The notes under the pieces were generated by a model. The model was not told where the DNA came from, searched no databases, and worked only from the letters and a program-made list of their open reading frames with translations. A stretch of 64,000 nucleotides of DNA from assembly GCA_028564925.1 (NCBI GenBank), contig CM053026.1, positions 640,747,967 through 640,811,966 of the forward strand, given 5' to 3'. Positions 10,687-20,684 of the stretch are shown here, one piece after another. The position numbers and the translations under genes were made by a program. This stretch comes from Lithobates sylvaticus (Eukaryota; Chordata; Amphibia; Anura; Ranidae). Each line of letters starts with the position of its first letter. Position 1 is the stretch's first letter.

Positions 10687-10922
10687 ATAGCTTGCAATAT
10701 CGAGCAGGATCATTGCAAGTAATGTGTAACATATAGTACTGTAGGTCTTGTTTATAGAAATATTGCAGAATTCAGGGTGGAATAACCATTCCCAACTTCC
10801 GACGTAGAGGAATAAGGGAACACTGAAGATGATACATAGGTTACCTAATAGCAAAATCTTAAAGTGACTTGGAATATTTAATATTTGATTATGTCATAAT
10901 AGAGGAGTGGTGTGGTATTACA

Positions 10923-11079
10923 GCAGGGGTATCAAACTGGTGGCCCTCCAGCTGTTGTGAAACTACAAGTCCCATCATGCCTCTGCCTGTAGGAGTCATG
11001 CTTGTAACCGTCAGCCTTGCAATGCCTCATGGGACTTGTAGTTTTGCAACAGGTGGAGGGCCACCAGTTGGAGACCCCA
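10923..11079. mobile_element. Foldback hAT MITE, 157 bp
   Basis: Nearly the whole element is an inverted repeat: the left CTGGTGGCCCTCCAGCTGTT half matches the right ACAGGTGGAGGGCCACCAG half, and ACTACAAGTCCCATCATG matches CATGGGACTTGTAGT-like sequence. The 8 bp GTATTACA flanks it on both sides (10915-10922 and 11080-11087). This is a classic short hAT MITE. Confidence 0.85.
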
Positions 11080-11087
11080 GTATTACA

Positions 11088-11661
11088 GTATCACATGGTG
11101 ATATTCAAGATTCAATCGACTATAAGATGTTCAGAAGTTATATAACTATGGGGTTTGTAGAGGGAAGGATTTGAGAGGAAGGTGTAGGGGCATAGGGAGT
11201 TTAAAGGGTACTAAGGAGAAGTCTGGGGACTATAGGATAAGTAATGTGTATGCCAAATCCATGCCAAATAAACCAAAACGTCTTTACATATAAGAGGAGG
11301 AGTTGACAGAATGCTGCACCGTATCCGTCTTCTTTGCAGTCAAGACAGCTTATTGATTTGGGTTAGCGTTAGTTAATTGGCCAGGTGTGATTTGTGGTTG
11401 ACAGATTTCAGTGAATCGTTTAGATGGGTTATCGCACGCGACACTGATCAGTTCTTCCATTTTGGCCTGATAGTGATTCCAACCCCTCAGTAATCAAATC
11501 AAATTTAAAAAAATAAAAATTTGCTTTTAGTTATACTTTCATTTGTGACTAACGTAGGAACATTCCACCATAGGGTCCAGTGTTGCAAGGAATGGGTGGT
11601 GAAGTGTAACCAACAGAATATGTTGCCTCTCAATACATACAGGAAATACACTGATTTAATA
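11088..11661. other. Unassigned sequence
   Basis: No gene or repeat end is recognised between the two MITEs. Confidence 0.5.
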
Positions 11662-11667
11662 GTATAT

Positions 11668-12040
11668 CATAGCTCCCAACTATCCCTCATTTCTAGGGAC
11701 TGTTGCTGATTCTGGGCAATGTCCTTCTGTCCCTCTGTCCCCCTCATTTATCCCTCACTTTGGTCTGGTCCATATAGTAATATATAAAATGCACTTTTTA
11801 TCTTTCAAAAAGTGTTTCCCAGTGCTAAACGTTTCATCGAATTTCTAAATTGCTACATTTGTACATTTTAAAAGCCAATATAAAGAAATAGTAGTGGTAA
11901 AAAAAAGCTCTTCTGGATTTAATTAACCATTTTTTTGGTTAATTCTCCTTTAAGGGGGTGTGGCAGGGGGTGTGTACTATTACTACATACGTTTGTTAGT
12001 AGGTGTCCCTCATTCCCATATCAAAATGTTGGGAGGTATG
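11668..12040. mobile_element. MITE with CTCCCAAC/GTTGGGAG ends
   Basis: It starts CATAGCTCCCAAC and ends GTTGGGAGGTATG, an inverse pair. GTATAT is found directly on each side (11662-11667 and 12041-12046), a possible 6 bp target duplication. The interior carries CCCTCATTTATCCCTCACTT and a GGGGGTGTGGCAGGGGGTG block. A decayed relative lies at about 58640-58990. The superfamily is not clear from the sequence. Confidence 0.65.
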
Positions 12041-12046
12041 GTATAT

Positions 12047-13286
12047 AATAAAATGTAAAGAGCTGTAAAAAAAACTAAACAACATTTTTAAATATTTTCT
12101 TCCTTTACTCCTTTTGTATACTGCATTCTTTTTTACATATTTTTTTTTTATCCTTTTGAGGTATGATCACACTTGTCTCTGGCAGGGATCTCTGGAGAAG
12201 GTTTTAGCAGTACACAGGTTAATCTATGCTCATGTGCACTTTATCTGTGTTAGCAGATGTATGACAAAATGTATTCTTCCTGTTTCTGACAGATTATATA
12301 GAAAGTCTGGCAGGAGTTAAAGAGTAAGCACAGATTGTTTCCCAGTACCAGATGCTTCTCCTATTGTTACATTTTGTAAAGAACTGAAGTATACCGCCAT
12401 CGCTATGAACTGTTCTACCGAGCCAAAAGCAGAATTGTAGGGGAAAAAAAGCATGCTGGAAGGATGTTACATTTTACGTCTTAAACATTAAATAATTTTG
12501 TGGGTAGATTCTATTTTCCTTGACATCTGATCATAGAATGCACTCATTCATAAATTGGAATACAGATAAAATGAAGTACACTATAGGCCCTCTAGCAGCA
12601 AAGCAATTATATATCCCACAAAGAAGAAGCAGCAGATGATGACAGCATATATATATTTATTTCTCTCATTACATACCGCTAGACTGGAGTTTATTTTTAT
12701 TTTTGTTCACTCTGGCTCAGAAGGAAATTGTTCTAATCCCATCAGATTTAACAGCCGATGGTGGTGGTTAATCCATTTGCAGCAGGAAATAGCATGAGAT
12801 AATGCTTGAGCAACTTGAATTTTTAGTATTACCAAGACAAATCTGATTCAAAAGACAGTGGGTGTTAAATCTGTTGGGTCAAAAATAGAAGCAATCTAAG
12901 TTTAACATCAGCATCTTTAGCATACTTTCTATGTTGTACGTTTTAATGTCATGTAGCATAAATGACCTTCTATGTGATACCTGTAGCCTACAGATAATTA
13001 GCTTACTATCTAGCAGTTCTGATGACTTCAGTTCCATTCACACCAGGAAAGCTGTGTGAAGTTTGCGTGTTTGAATGCATTTCATCCTACAATTCAAAAA
13101 TGCACTTGTGGAGTGCCGATCCATTTTAAGACACAGGTGGACCCATCGCAAGCATCTCGTGTGTGGCCCTCTATTCTTTCTTTTCATTGCCCACACATAA
13201 AAGCATGCCAGTACCAAATATAGGAAGTGTGGGGTTCAGTTTCAAGCGGAGAGCTCGCAGAGAGGTATTCCATGTACCAAGTAGGT
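12047..13286. other. Unassigned sequence, partly low in repeats
   Basis: No gene is seen. The part at about 12520-12930 has balanced composition and none of the repeat families found elsewhere in the window, so it may be unique or conserved non-coding DNA. This is a guess from composition only. Confidence 0.35.
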
Positions 13287-13287
13287 T

Positions 13288-13711
13288 TAAAGAGGTTGTA
13301 AACCTCCATTTGCAAGTTGTACCTATAGGTAAGCCTAGAATAAGGCTTACCTATAGGTACTGCAAATATCTCCTAAACGTACGCCATTTAGGAAATATTT
13401 ACTTTGTACTAGGCCGATGATGTCATTGGTGCATGTGCTGTGAAGAAACGACAACCCCCCCCCCCCCCCCCCCCCGCGCTGTTTCCCTGTGTGTGGGAAT
13501 GTTGTCAGACGGCTCCAGACAGTCAAAGAGCCCGAGTCCACGGGGCTAAGATGAATACGACCTGCAGCGGGGGACAGCGCGGGGACAGCGCAGGGACAGC
13601 GCTGGTTTCGTTTGCAGGTAAGTGTCACATAATGTGCTAGTAGGCGATGCATACTAGCACATTATGCTTTTACTTTGCAGGGAAAAGGAAAGGAAGTAAA
13701 ACCCATCAAGG
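13288..13711. mobile_element. TTAAAG MITE with two internal palindromes
   Basis: The left end TTAAAGAGGTTGTAAACC resembles the ends at 15803, 49257 and (inverse) 57795. It contains a palindrome of the CCTATAGGTAAGCC / GGCTTACCTATAGG type at about 13318-13362 and a second of the CATAATGTGCTAGTA / TACTAGCACATTATG type at about 13628-13666. A run of 21 C lies at 13455-13475. It probably uses TTAA as target. The right end abuts the long inverted-repeat element at 13712. Confidence 0.6.
13455..13475 (+). repeat. Poly-C tract, 21 bases
   Basis: An uninterrupted run of C inside the MITE. Such runs are error-prone in sequencing, so the length is approximate. Confidence 0.9.
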
Positions 13712-14688
13712 TTAAGTATAGAAAAGTGCAGCGCTCATAGAGCATGAAAATAACAATCGATGTCTAAAAGTGATGATACTAAATAGTGATACAGTATCCA
13801 AAAATAAAAATAAAAATTACAATATGAATGTGTGTCACTAAAAATAGTGAACAAACAAATATGATAAATCAAATGGATTGTGAATCAAAGGATCATATAT
13901 GAAAAGGGTTGGTAGACCTACTAATCACATAATCGCATAGATCACATTTACAATAAATATGACAGTAGAAAAATCTTGAATATATATCACCATATAAACA
14001 AAACCATATAACAATGTGTGTTACAAATAGTGATCTAAGCAAAAAACACCACCTAATAGTGAGAAATATATAACAGGTGACTTGGTGCAAGTTGTCTGTT
14101 GTAGTCCACCACCTCTTGGGAATGCACTTACCAGATAGCGTTTACTCAGATAGGCTTACGCCGTATGAGTCACAAAAGGCAGTTGGTGTCACTACACCCG
14201 TGGGAGCATCTACTTGGGGATGGTGCCAAACGACAAGATCCTTCACTGGATATATCCAAAGAACTCTCAAGAGGGAGGGATGATGGATGTTATACCACTG
14301 GTAGTACTCAAATTAGTGGGACCGATAAAGAGAAAAATGGAGCCACATAGTGTAATACCATAAGGGATTTATTTTGACAAAGCATATAAAAATGGGTGCT
14401 CACATTTAAAACGACATGTAAAAGCATATAGTGGTCTACTGGCAACACAGTGGTAACAGCTAACCGAGACCTACAATTAGTAGGTCTACCAACCCTTTTC
14501 ATATATATGATCCTTTGATTCACAATCCATTTGATTTATCATATTCGTTTGTTCACAATTTTTAGTGACACACATTCATATTGTAATTTTTATTTTTGGA
14601 TACTGTATCACTATTTAGTATCATCACTTTTAGACATCGATGATTGTTATTTTCGTGCTCTATGAGCACCGCACTTTTCTATACTTAA
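13712..14688. mobile_element. Element with about 215 bp terminal inverted repeats
   Basis: Bases 13712-13925 match 14473-14688 in reverse complement, from TTAAGTATAGAAAAGTGC to the GGTAGACCTACTAAT block, with only a few differences. About 550 bp of unrelated sequence lies between. CCATCAAGGTT occurs just before (13703-13713) and again at 14797-14807, so the unit inserted in the neighbouring MITE may run to about 14796. No coding capacity is seen. The superfamily is unknown. Confidence 0.6.
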
Positions 14689-14819
14689 ATTTTATTCACT
14701 CATTACAGTTACCTGTTGTGCAGGCCGCTAGCATACATACATTTTTCAATATCTTTATAAGACAGCGCAGTTTTTCTTTCCTTTTGCACTAAATCCATCA
14801 AGGTTTACTTCCTCGTTAA

Positions 14820-15691
14820 CTACTTGCCGACCAGCCCCCGCAGTTGTACTGTGGCAGGTTGGCACGGCTGTGTGAATCAGCACCATTGTACGCTGGCCGC
14901 TTTAAGAAGCTATAGGGGGCGGGCGATGTCAGAGCCGATGCACGTGATCGGCGGCCACAATGTCCGCCGGCCACCCGCGATCGCTCCTCAGAGAGCCAGA
15001 ACGGGGATCTGTGTATGTAAACAAGGACAGCGATCTCTCTCCTCAGTTAGTACACTGCCCACACAGTTAGAAACACCTCCCTAGGGAAAACGTAACCCCT
15101 TGATCACTCCCTAATGTTAACCCCTTCCCTGGCAGTGACATCTATACAGTAATCAGTGGCTATTTTTTGATCACTGTATAAATGCCAATGGCCTCAAAAA
15201 AGTGTCAAAAGTGTCCGATTTGTCCGCCACAATGTCACAGTCCCACTAAAAAACGCAGATCACAGCCATTACTAGTAAAAGATAAATAAATAATAAAAAT
15301 GCCATAAATATATCCCCTATTTTGTAGACAATATAACTTTTGCGCAAACCAATCAATATGCGCTTATTGCTTTTTACCAAAAATATGTAGAATAATACAT
15401 ATTGGCCTAAACTGATGAAGACATTTTTTTTTATTATATCAAAAAGTAAAAAATATTGTTTTGTTTTTTTCAAAATTGTGGGTCTTTTTTGTTTATAGCA
15501 CAAAAAATTTAAACCGCACAGGTGATCAATTACCACCAAAAGAAAGCTCTATTTGTGGGGAAAAAAGGACATACATTTTGTTTGGGTACAGTGTCACATG
15601 ACCACGTAATTGTCAGTCATATTAACGCAGTGCCGTATCGCAAAAAATGGCCTGGTCTTTAAGAGGGCAAATCCATCCTGTCCTTAAGTTA
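14820..15691. mobile_element. TTAA-target MITE (piggyBac-like), copy 2
   Basis: It starts after TTAA at 14816-14819 with CTACTTGCCGACCAGCCCC and ends near TTAA at 15692-15695. It shares AATCAGTGGCTATTTT, AAAAGTGTCAAAAGTGTCCG, GCCATTACTAGTAAAA and AATGGCCTGGTC blocks with copy 3 at 44.4 kb in the same order. No coding capacity. Confidence 0.7.
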
Positions 15692-15806
15692 TTAAGGGCT
15701 TCCCATCCGTGTTTATTGGTCAGCGTTTACAGCAAAACAAGAAAGTTCCCTCATAGGGCTAAGAATCACAGTCCAAAAACAAAAGTCCAGTAGAAACAGT
15801 TATTAA

Positions 15807-16240
15807 AGTGGTTGTAAAGTCAGAAGTTTTTTTAATCTCAATACATTCTATGCATTAAGATATAAAGCCTTCTTGGTGCAGAAGCCCCCCTTAGCCCCCC
15901 TAATACTTACCTGAGTCCATCTTGATCCAACAATGTTGCACGAGAGACTCCAATTGGCCCCTGCTGCTGTAAATCAAAGTTAGTAAGCCAGTGAGGAGAG
16001 GGGGGGGAGGGGCCGCACCGTGGCTCAGTGTCTGAAAGGAACAGAACAGTGGCACGGCTCGGGTGCCACCATAGCAAGCTGCTTGCTGTAAGGGCACTCA
16101 GCAGGAGGGGCCAGGAGCGCTGGCGAGGGACCCGATAAGAGGAGGATCGGGGCTGCTCTGTGCAAAACTATAACACAGAGCAGGTAAGTATAGCATGTTT
16201 GTTATTTTTAAATGAAAGAAACTGAGACTTTAGCATCACT
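15807..16240. mobile_element. TTAA-flanked MITE, AGTGGTTGTAAAG family
   Basis: TTAA at 15803-15806 is followed by AGTGGTTGTAAAG, and the right end reads CTTTAGCATCACT followed by TTAA at 16241-16244. The ends are imperfect inverses. The interior has G-rich and GCACGGC stretches and no gene. Confidence 0.65.
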
Positions 16241-16244
16241 TTAA

Positions 16245-17003
16245 GCCTCTTGGCTAGTAAATAGTGGTGTGGTCAGTGGTTAACCCAATGCAGCCTGCTA
16301 CAACTCTTCCACTGCCACCCATTTACCCCATGGACTGCAAAATCCTATGCAGCAGATACACTCCACCCTTAACTGGCAGAGACTGTGTGTCACAGAAAAA
16401 AGCTACGGACTTTGTGGAACTATATATTCCAGCATGCATAATTCCACATTTTATATGTTTGTATGCAGTGTCATTTACATGCGTGGAGGTCAAAAACACA
16501 TTATTTTATACACTGATGGTCCAACATGTTACGCTTGGACCGGCCCCCATACTACCCGATCCCCTTTTGTGACAGCTAGTGGGGGATCTTCTCCCCCAGC
16601 TAGCTGTCACAAAGTCTTGACAGTCCCACTGTGGAACACTGTAGTTCATTGAGTCTTCCTGTTAGATTGTATCTGCTACTGCTTGCCTGAACGGGATGTA
16701 CGGGCACACAGATACACTGACAGGTCTGCAGGAGACCTGAATGGCACCAACAATCTGCTGATTGCTGATGCAATGCTTTAAATGCTCCAGAAACAAGAAA
16801 ATAATAAATGCACATGTTTTTACGTGCAAAAAAGTGTGCATTTATAATTTTTTGTTATAAGGTGAACTTATCCTTTAGGTTATTTGTCAATCACTTAATT
16901 TAGCAAACCTCATGTCTCAGTGATATGGCATATAAACTTTCATGCACTGTAGCACCTACTTACACCTACTTACCCACTTACAGTAAGGAAACTATTCACT
17001 TAG
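16245..17003. other. Unassigned sequence with a hairpin
   Basis: No gene is seen. The only marked structure is an inverted repeat at 16566-16613, TTTGTGACAGCTAG...CTAGCTGTCACAAA, with arms of about 22 bases and one bulge. Confidence 0.5.
16566..16613. repeat. Near-perfect hairpin
   Basis: The arms TTTGTGACAGCTAGTGGGGGA and its near-inverse at 16591-16613 are separated by a few bases. It may be a very short foldback MITE or the remains of one. Confidence 0.7.
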
Positions 17004-17272
17004 ACCCCTTTCACACTGGAGCATTTTGCAGGTGCTATAGTGTTAAAAATAGCACCTGAAAAACGCCCTAAAACAGCTGCTCCATTCACTCCAGTGTGAA
17101 AGCCCTCGGGCTTTCACACTGGAGCGGTGCGCTGGCAGGGCATCAGAAAAAGTCCTGCCAGCAGCTTCTTTGGAGCGGTGAAGGAGTAGTGAACTCACCG
17201 CTCCTCCACCACTGCTCCCCATTGAAATCAATGGGGCAACGCTGCGATACCGGCGGCAAAAAACGCTGCACC
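17004..17272. mobile_element. Harbinger-like MITE, CCCTTTCACACTGGAGC family, right end missing
   Basis: It starts ACCCCTTTCACACTGGAGC, like the complete element at 18893-19308, and has the same CATTGAAATCAATGGGG block and TTTCACACTGGAGCGGTGCG interior. The right inverse terminus is absent, so the copy is truncated. Confidence 0.6.
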
Positions 17273-17523
17273 ATAATTCTTGTAAACTCCCTCTTATGAT
17301 AACCAAAATATCATCTATAAATGACATAGTGCACCACGTAACAGTCTTTGCCATAGCCTTGCTGAATATATGTTTCAAATTTGTTGGGTGATTTATTTTA
17401 CCCAGTTTGTGTATGTTTTCAACTATGTACTTTTTATAGCCTAGGCATCATCTGCATTTTCCCTATAAGACAGTAATAACAAAAAATGTTCTTTTTGTAG
17501 TAAAACATAAGCAGTAACACTTA

Positions 17524-17901
17524 TGCCCCGTACACACGGTCGGAAATTCCGACGGAAAATGTCCGATCGGACCATGTTGTCAGAAAATCCGACCGTGTGT
17601 GGGCTCCATCGGACTTTTTCCATCGGAATTTCTGACGGAAAAAATTTGAGATCCTGCTCTCAAATTTTCCGACAACAAAATCCGATCAGACTTTTTCCGA
17701 TCGTGTGTAGAGAATTCCGACGGATAAAGTGCCACGCATGCTCAGATCACATTAGGAGACCAAACCTATTGGCTACTAGCCTCTACGTAGTTCCGTCGTA
17801 CGCAACGAACGTCACCACGTTCAGAATGATCAGATTTTCCAACAACTTTGTCCGACCGTGTGGATTTTGTGGTCGGAATTTCTGACTGTGTGTACGGGGC
17901 A
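17524..17901. mobile_element. Harbinger-like MITE, TGCCCCGTACACACGG family
   Basis: The ends TGCCCCGTACACACGGTCGG and CTGTGTGTACGGGGCA are inverse. The interior is built of inverse copies of TCCGACGGA and TTTTCCGACAACAAAATCCG. The flanks are TTA and TCA, a weak match to the three-base TAA/TTA targets of this family. The right end is repeated downstream (17988-18060). Confidence 0.75.
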
Positions 17902-18060
17902 TCAGGGTCTATATATAAAACATTTTCATGTGTACCGTGTGTATGCAACACCAGTGTCGGACAAAATCCGTCGGAAAAAACCCTACGGATTTTGTGGTCG
18001 GAATTTCTGACCGTGTGTACGGGGCATCAGGGTCTATATATAAAACATTTTCATGTGTAC
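17863..18060 (+). repeat. 73 bp direct repeat spanning the MITE end
   Basis: Bases 17863-17935 and 17988-18060 are nearly identical. Each covers the last part of the MITE, its terminus GTACGGGGCA and the flank ATCAGGGTCTATATATAAAA. The 52 bases between are also MITE-like (GTCGGACAAAATCCGTCGG). Confidence 0.8.
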
Positions 18061-18134
18061 TAGGCACAACAAATTGTTGCCCGTATTTAATGTAATATGA
18101 TTATCTCCTAGGATCGGCGACTCCATCTCCTTTC

Positions 18135-18533
18135 ATGAATGACAATTCACAAGTAAAAAATGTCCTAGCATATTTTCCTTTCGTTCCTTTCATGTCACAG
18201 TATCATATGGCCTCTAGTCAGGTGTATGTCATAGTAGAGAAATGGAGAATCCTCAAAAGTTATCCTGATATTAAGGACTTTCAACAATTACCATCATATA
18301 GGAAAAGAAGGACAATCAGAGATGAAGCAGATATCTGTAGAACGGAAAGAACAGAAGGGATACCTACTTTTTTGAAAGCTAAACAGATTGGTTCTTTCCC
18401 CTGCTTGTTATATACACACTGTTCAAGCATGATCAAAGAGTCATCATTTACACACCCAAACATGGGGAGGCAGATAAATATTAAAGATTATTTTACATGC
18501 CAAAGCACGCATCTGGTGTACATTTTTTAATGT
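18135..18533 (+). pseudogene. Penelope-like element remnant, C-terminal GIY-YIG part
   Basis: The frame reads VEKWRILKSYPDIKDFQ, later IGSFPCLLYTHCSSMIKESS, THPNMGRQINIKDYFTCQS and ends at THLVYIF. This order matches what I know of the linker and start of the GIY-YIG endonuclease in vertebrate Penelope-like elements, where it runs into a VVYLIKCPCGxxYVG block. Here the sequence stops just at the start of the GIY-YIG core, and the RT domain upstream is missing. The remnant differs clearly from the element at 62.6-64.0 kb, so it comes from another PLE lineage. It is surely inactive. Confidence 0.65.
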
Positions 18534-18889
18534 ACCAAAAACAAAAGAAGAAAGGTATTGACGTCACTCCAGCTACCATCCAAAATAAAGTTTATTGAAA
18601 CCAGTTAAAATGTCAAAAGCACAAGATACACGTCATAATAAGAAATAGGCTGCCTCTCTGTACCCTCTCTCCGGTCCTCCCACCCAAACTGAAGTCTATT
18701 CCCCTTCCCAAAAATAGGGACACACCCCCCCCCCAATTTCCCCCCTTCCTCCCCAACTAATAGCCCACCACTGGCCAAAAGAGCATAAGGGCACGAAAAC
18801 AGTGGCAGCCACTAGAGAAAAGAGAGCCACAAGGTCACCAGGCCAATATGAACCACAATGGGTAAAGTGCGCTATGTGATCCCTCTCCT
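18534..18889. other. Unassigned sequence
   Basis: C-rich and A-rich stretches without a recognised gene or repeat end. Confidence 0.45.
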
Positions 18890-18892
18890 TAA

Positions 18893-19308
18893 GGCCCCTT
18901 TCACACTGGGGCGGTGCGGGGCGGCAACGGTAAAGCAGCGCTTTACCATCGTTTTACCCGCGGTATGCGGCCGCTAGCGGGGTGGTTTTAACCCCCGCTA
19001 GCGGCCGCAAAAGGGTTAAAAACCTCCGCAAAGCGCCGCTGCAGCGGCGGTTTGCGGGCGGTATCCCCGCGGTTTCCCATTGATTTCAATGGGAAGGAGC
19101 GGTATAGGAGCGGTAAATACACCGCTCCTTCACCGCTCCAAAGATGCAGCTAGCAGGACTTTTGTTGCGGTCCTGCTAGCGCACCGCTCCAGTGTAAAAG
19201 CCCTCCGGCTTTCACACTGGAGTGAATGGGGCCGGTTTTTTCAGGCGGTATACAGGCGCTATTTTTAGCGCTGTACCGCCTGAAAACCGCCCCAGTGTGA
19301 AAGGGGCC
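18893..19308. mobile_element. Harbinger-like MITE, GGCCCCTTTCACACTGGGGC family, complete
   Basis: The ends GGCCCCTTTCACACTGGGGC and CCCCAGTGTGAAAGGGGCC are perfect inverses. TAA lies on both sides (18890-18892 and 19309-19311), the three-base target typical of PIF/Harbinger. The interior has several nested inverse pairs, including CCGCTAGCGG and the GAGCGGTG/CACCGCTC blocks. No coding capacity. Confidence 0.85.
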
Positions 19309-19311
19309 TAA

Positions 19312-20590
19312 TAGCTCATGAGTCAAGAATGAACTCTGTGATCCTATATGAATGCATATGTTGCATGTACGTAGGGATGCCAGATGCTTGTAGGTAAACA
19401 TACACAAATTGAACTTCTGGTGATCTTAAACTCATACAATATCCTTTAAGTAAACAAAATAACAGTGACTGAAATGGCCTACACTAGGCACACAAACATT
19501 ACAGAAATCATAAGACATTTTTTTCTCAAAACTCTTATGCAAATGATTAAGTATTGGCTCAAATGTATTCCAAATGTGCACCCTGAAAAACACTATGCTT
19601 TAATTTATTTGCTGCATTTTTTTTATTTTCAAAGAAGATGTTAACTTCTATTAAGAACATAGTAATTCCGTTAAATATAGAACATTGTCAGGTCAACCAT
19701 GAAATCATAGAAAAAAGGGTGCCATGAAGCTTTTTGGAAACCATGGGAAAGCTCTAATAAATGCACCCTTAGCACTCCAGGAAAATCAAACATTTCAGCC
19801 TACTATTATAAGTGTACAAATCAAGAGGAAATTAAGTATGTTTAGTACTTATATGTATTTCTAAAAATGTTTCAGTGCTAAGTTTTTACCTAATATGTTC
19901 CCAGATAGTGGGTCCTGTAGCAGAATATGTGATATTTAAAAGAAATACTCCAGCCTTCTTCAATAATACTTATCTATTTTTGTCTAGGTTTTTTTTGGTT
20001 TGTCACAGAAAGATTGGGCTCTTCTTTATTTCTTCTCCAGTGATTGTGGCCCTAAAGACTGCTGTTCATGTCATAACTTTGCAGCACTCTGCTGTGACAC
20101 TCGAGGGACATGTCTATGATGTGTTGGGCTTACAATAAGCAGGTTGAATGATTTTGGGGATCATTCAGCCTAGAAAAGGACCAGTGCCAAAGGACAGAAA
20201 AAGACATGGCAGGCAATGCTGGATAATAAACAGGGTCAGCATTTCTGTCGGCTCTGTGAACAGCAGAAGCTGTTTACAGAAATAAATATGCAGATTTGTT
20301 TATTAATTAGTGCTGATTGAATGGCTTACATATAAACCTTTCATTACATTTATGATTGTGCTATTTTGGGTGTTGATTCCAATATGACTTTAAAAGAGTC
20401 TATCAGATTGCAATTTTGTGTAATTAAATATTATTTATTTGAAACAAGTGTAATTTGTATTCCTTTAGGGATATTTAAATTTGCACATTTTGATAGCACT
20501 GCAAAGTCTCAATAAAACAGAAAGAAATGAAAAGAAATGCTCTTTCATAACCTTGCCTGCGATCCTTGTTGATTAGGAATGTGGTTTGCT
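19312..20590. other. Unassigned sequence
   Basis: No gene is seen. The 87-codon frame at 19875-20138 has no domain that I recognise. Confidence 0.5.
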
Positions 20591-20684
20591 ATTTTTTTAC
20601 TTTTTTTTTTTTTATCCAACCCCATCACCATTCCATATCACTTTTCCTCTATTCATCATTGCTGCACTGCATGTATTCACAATC

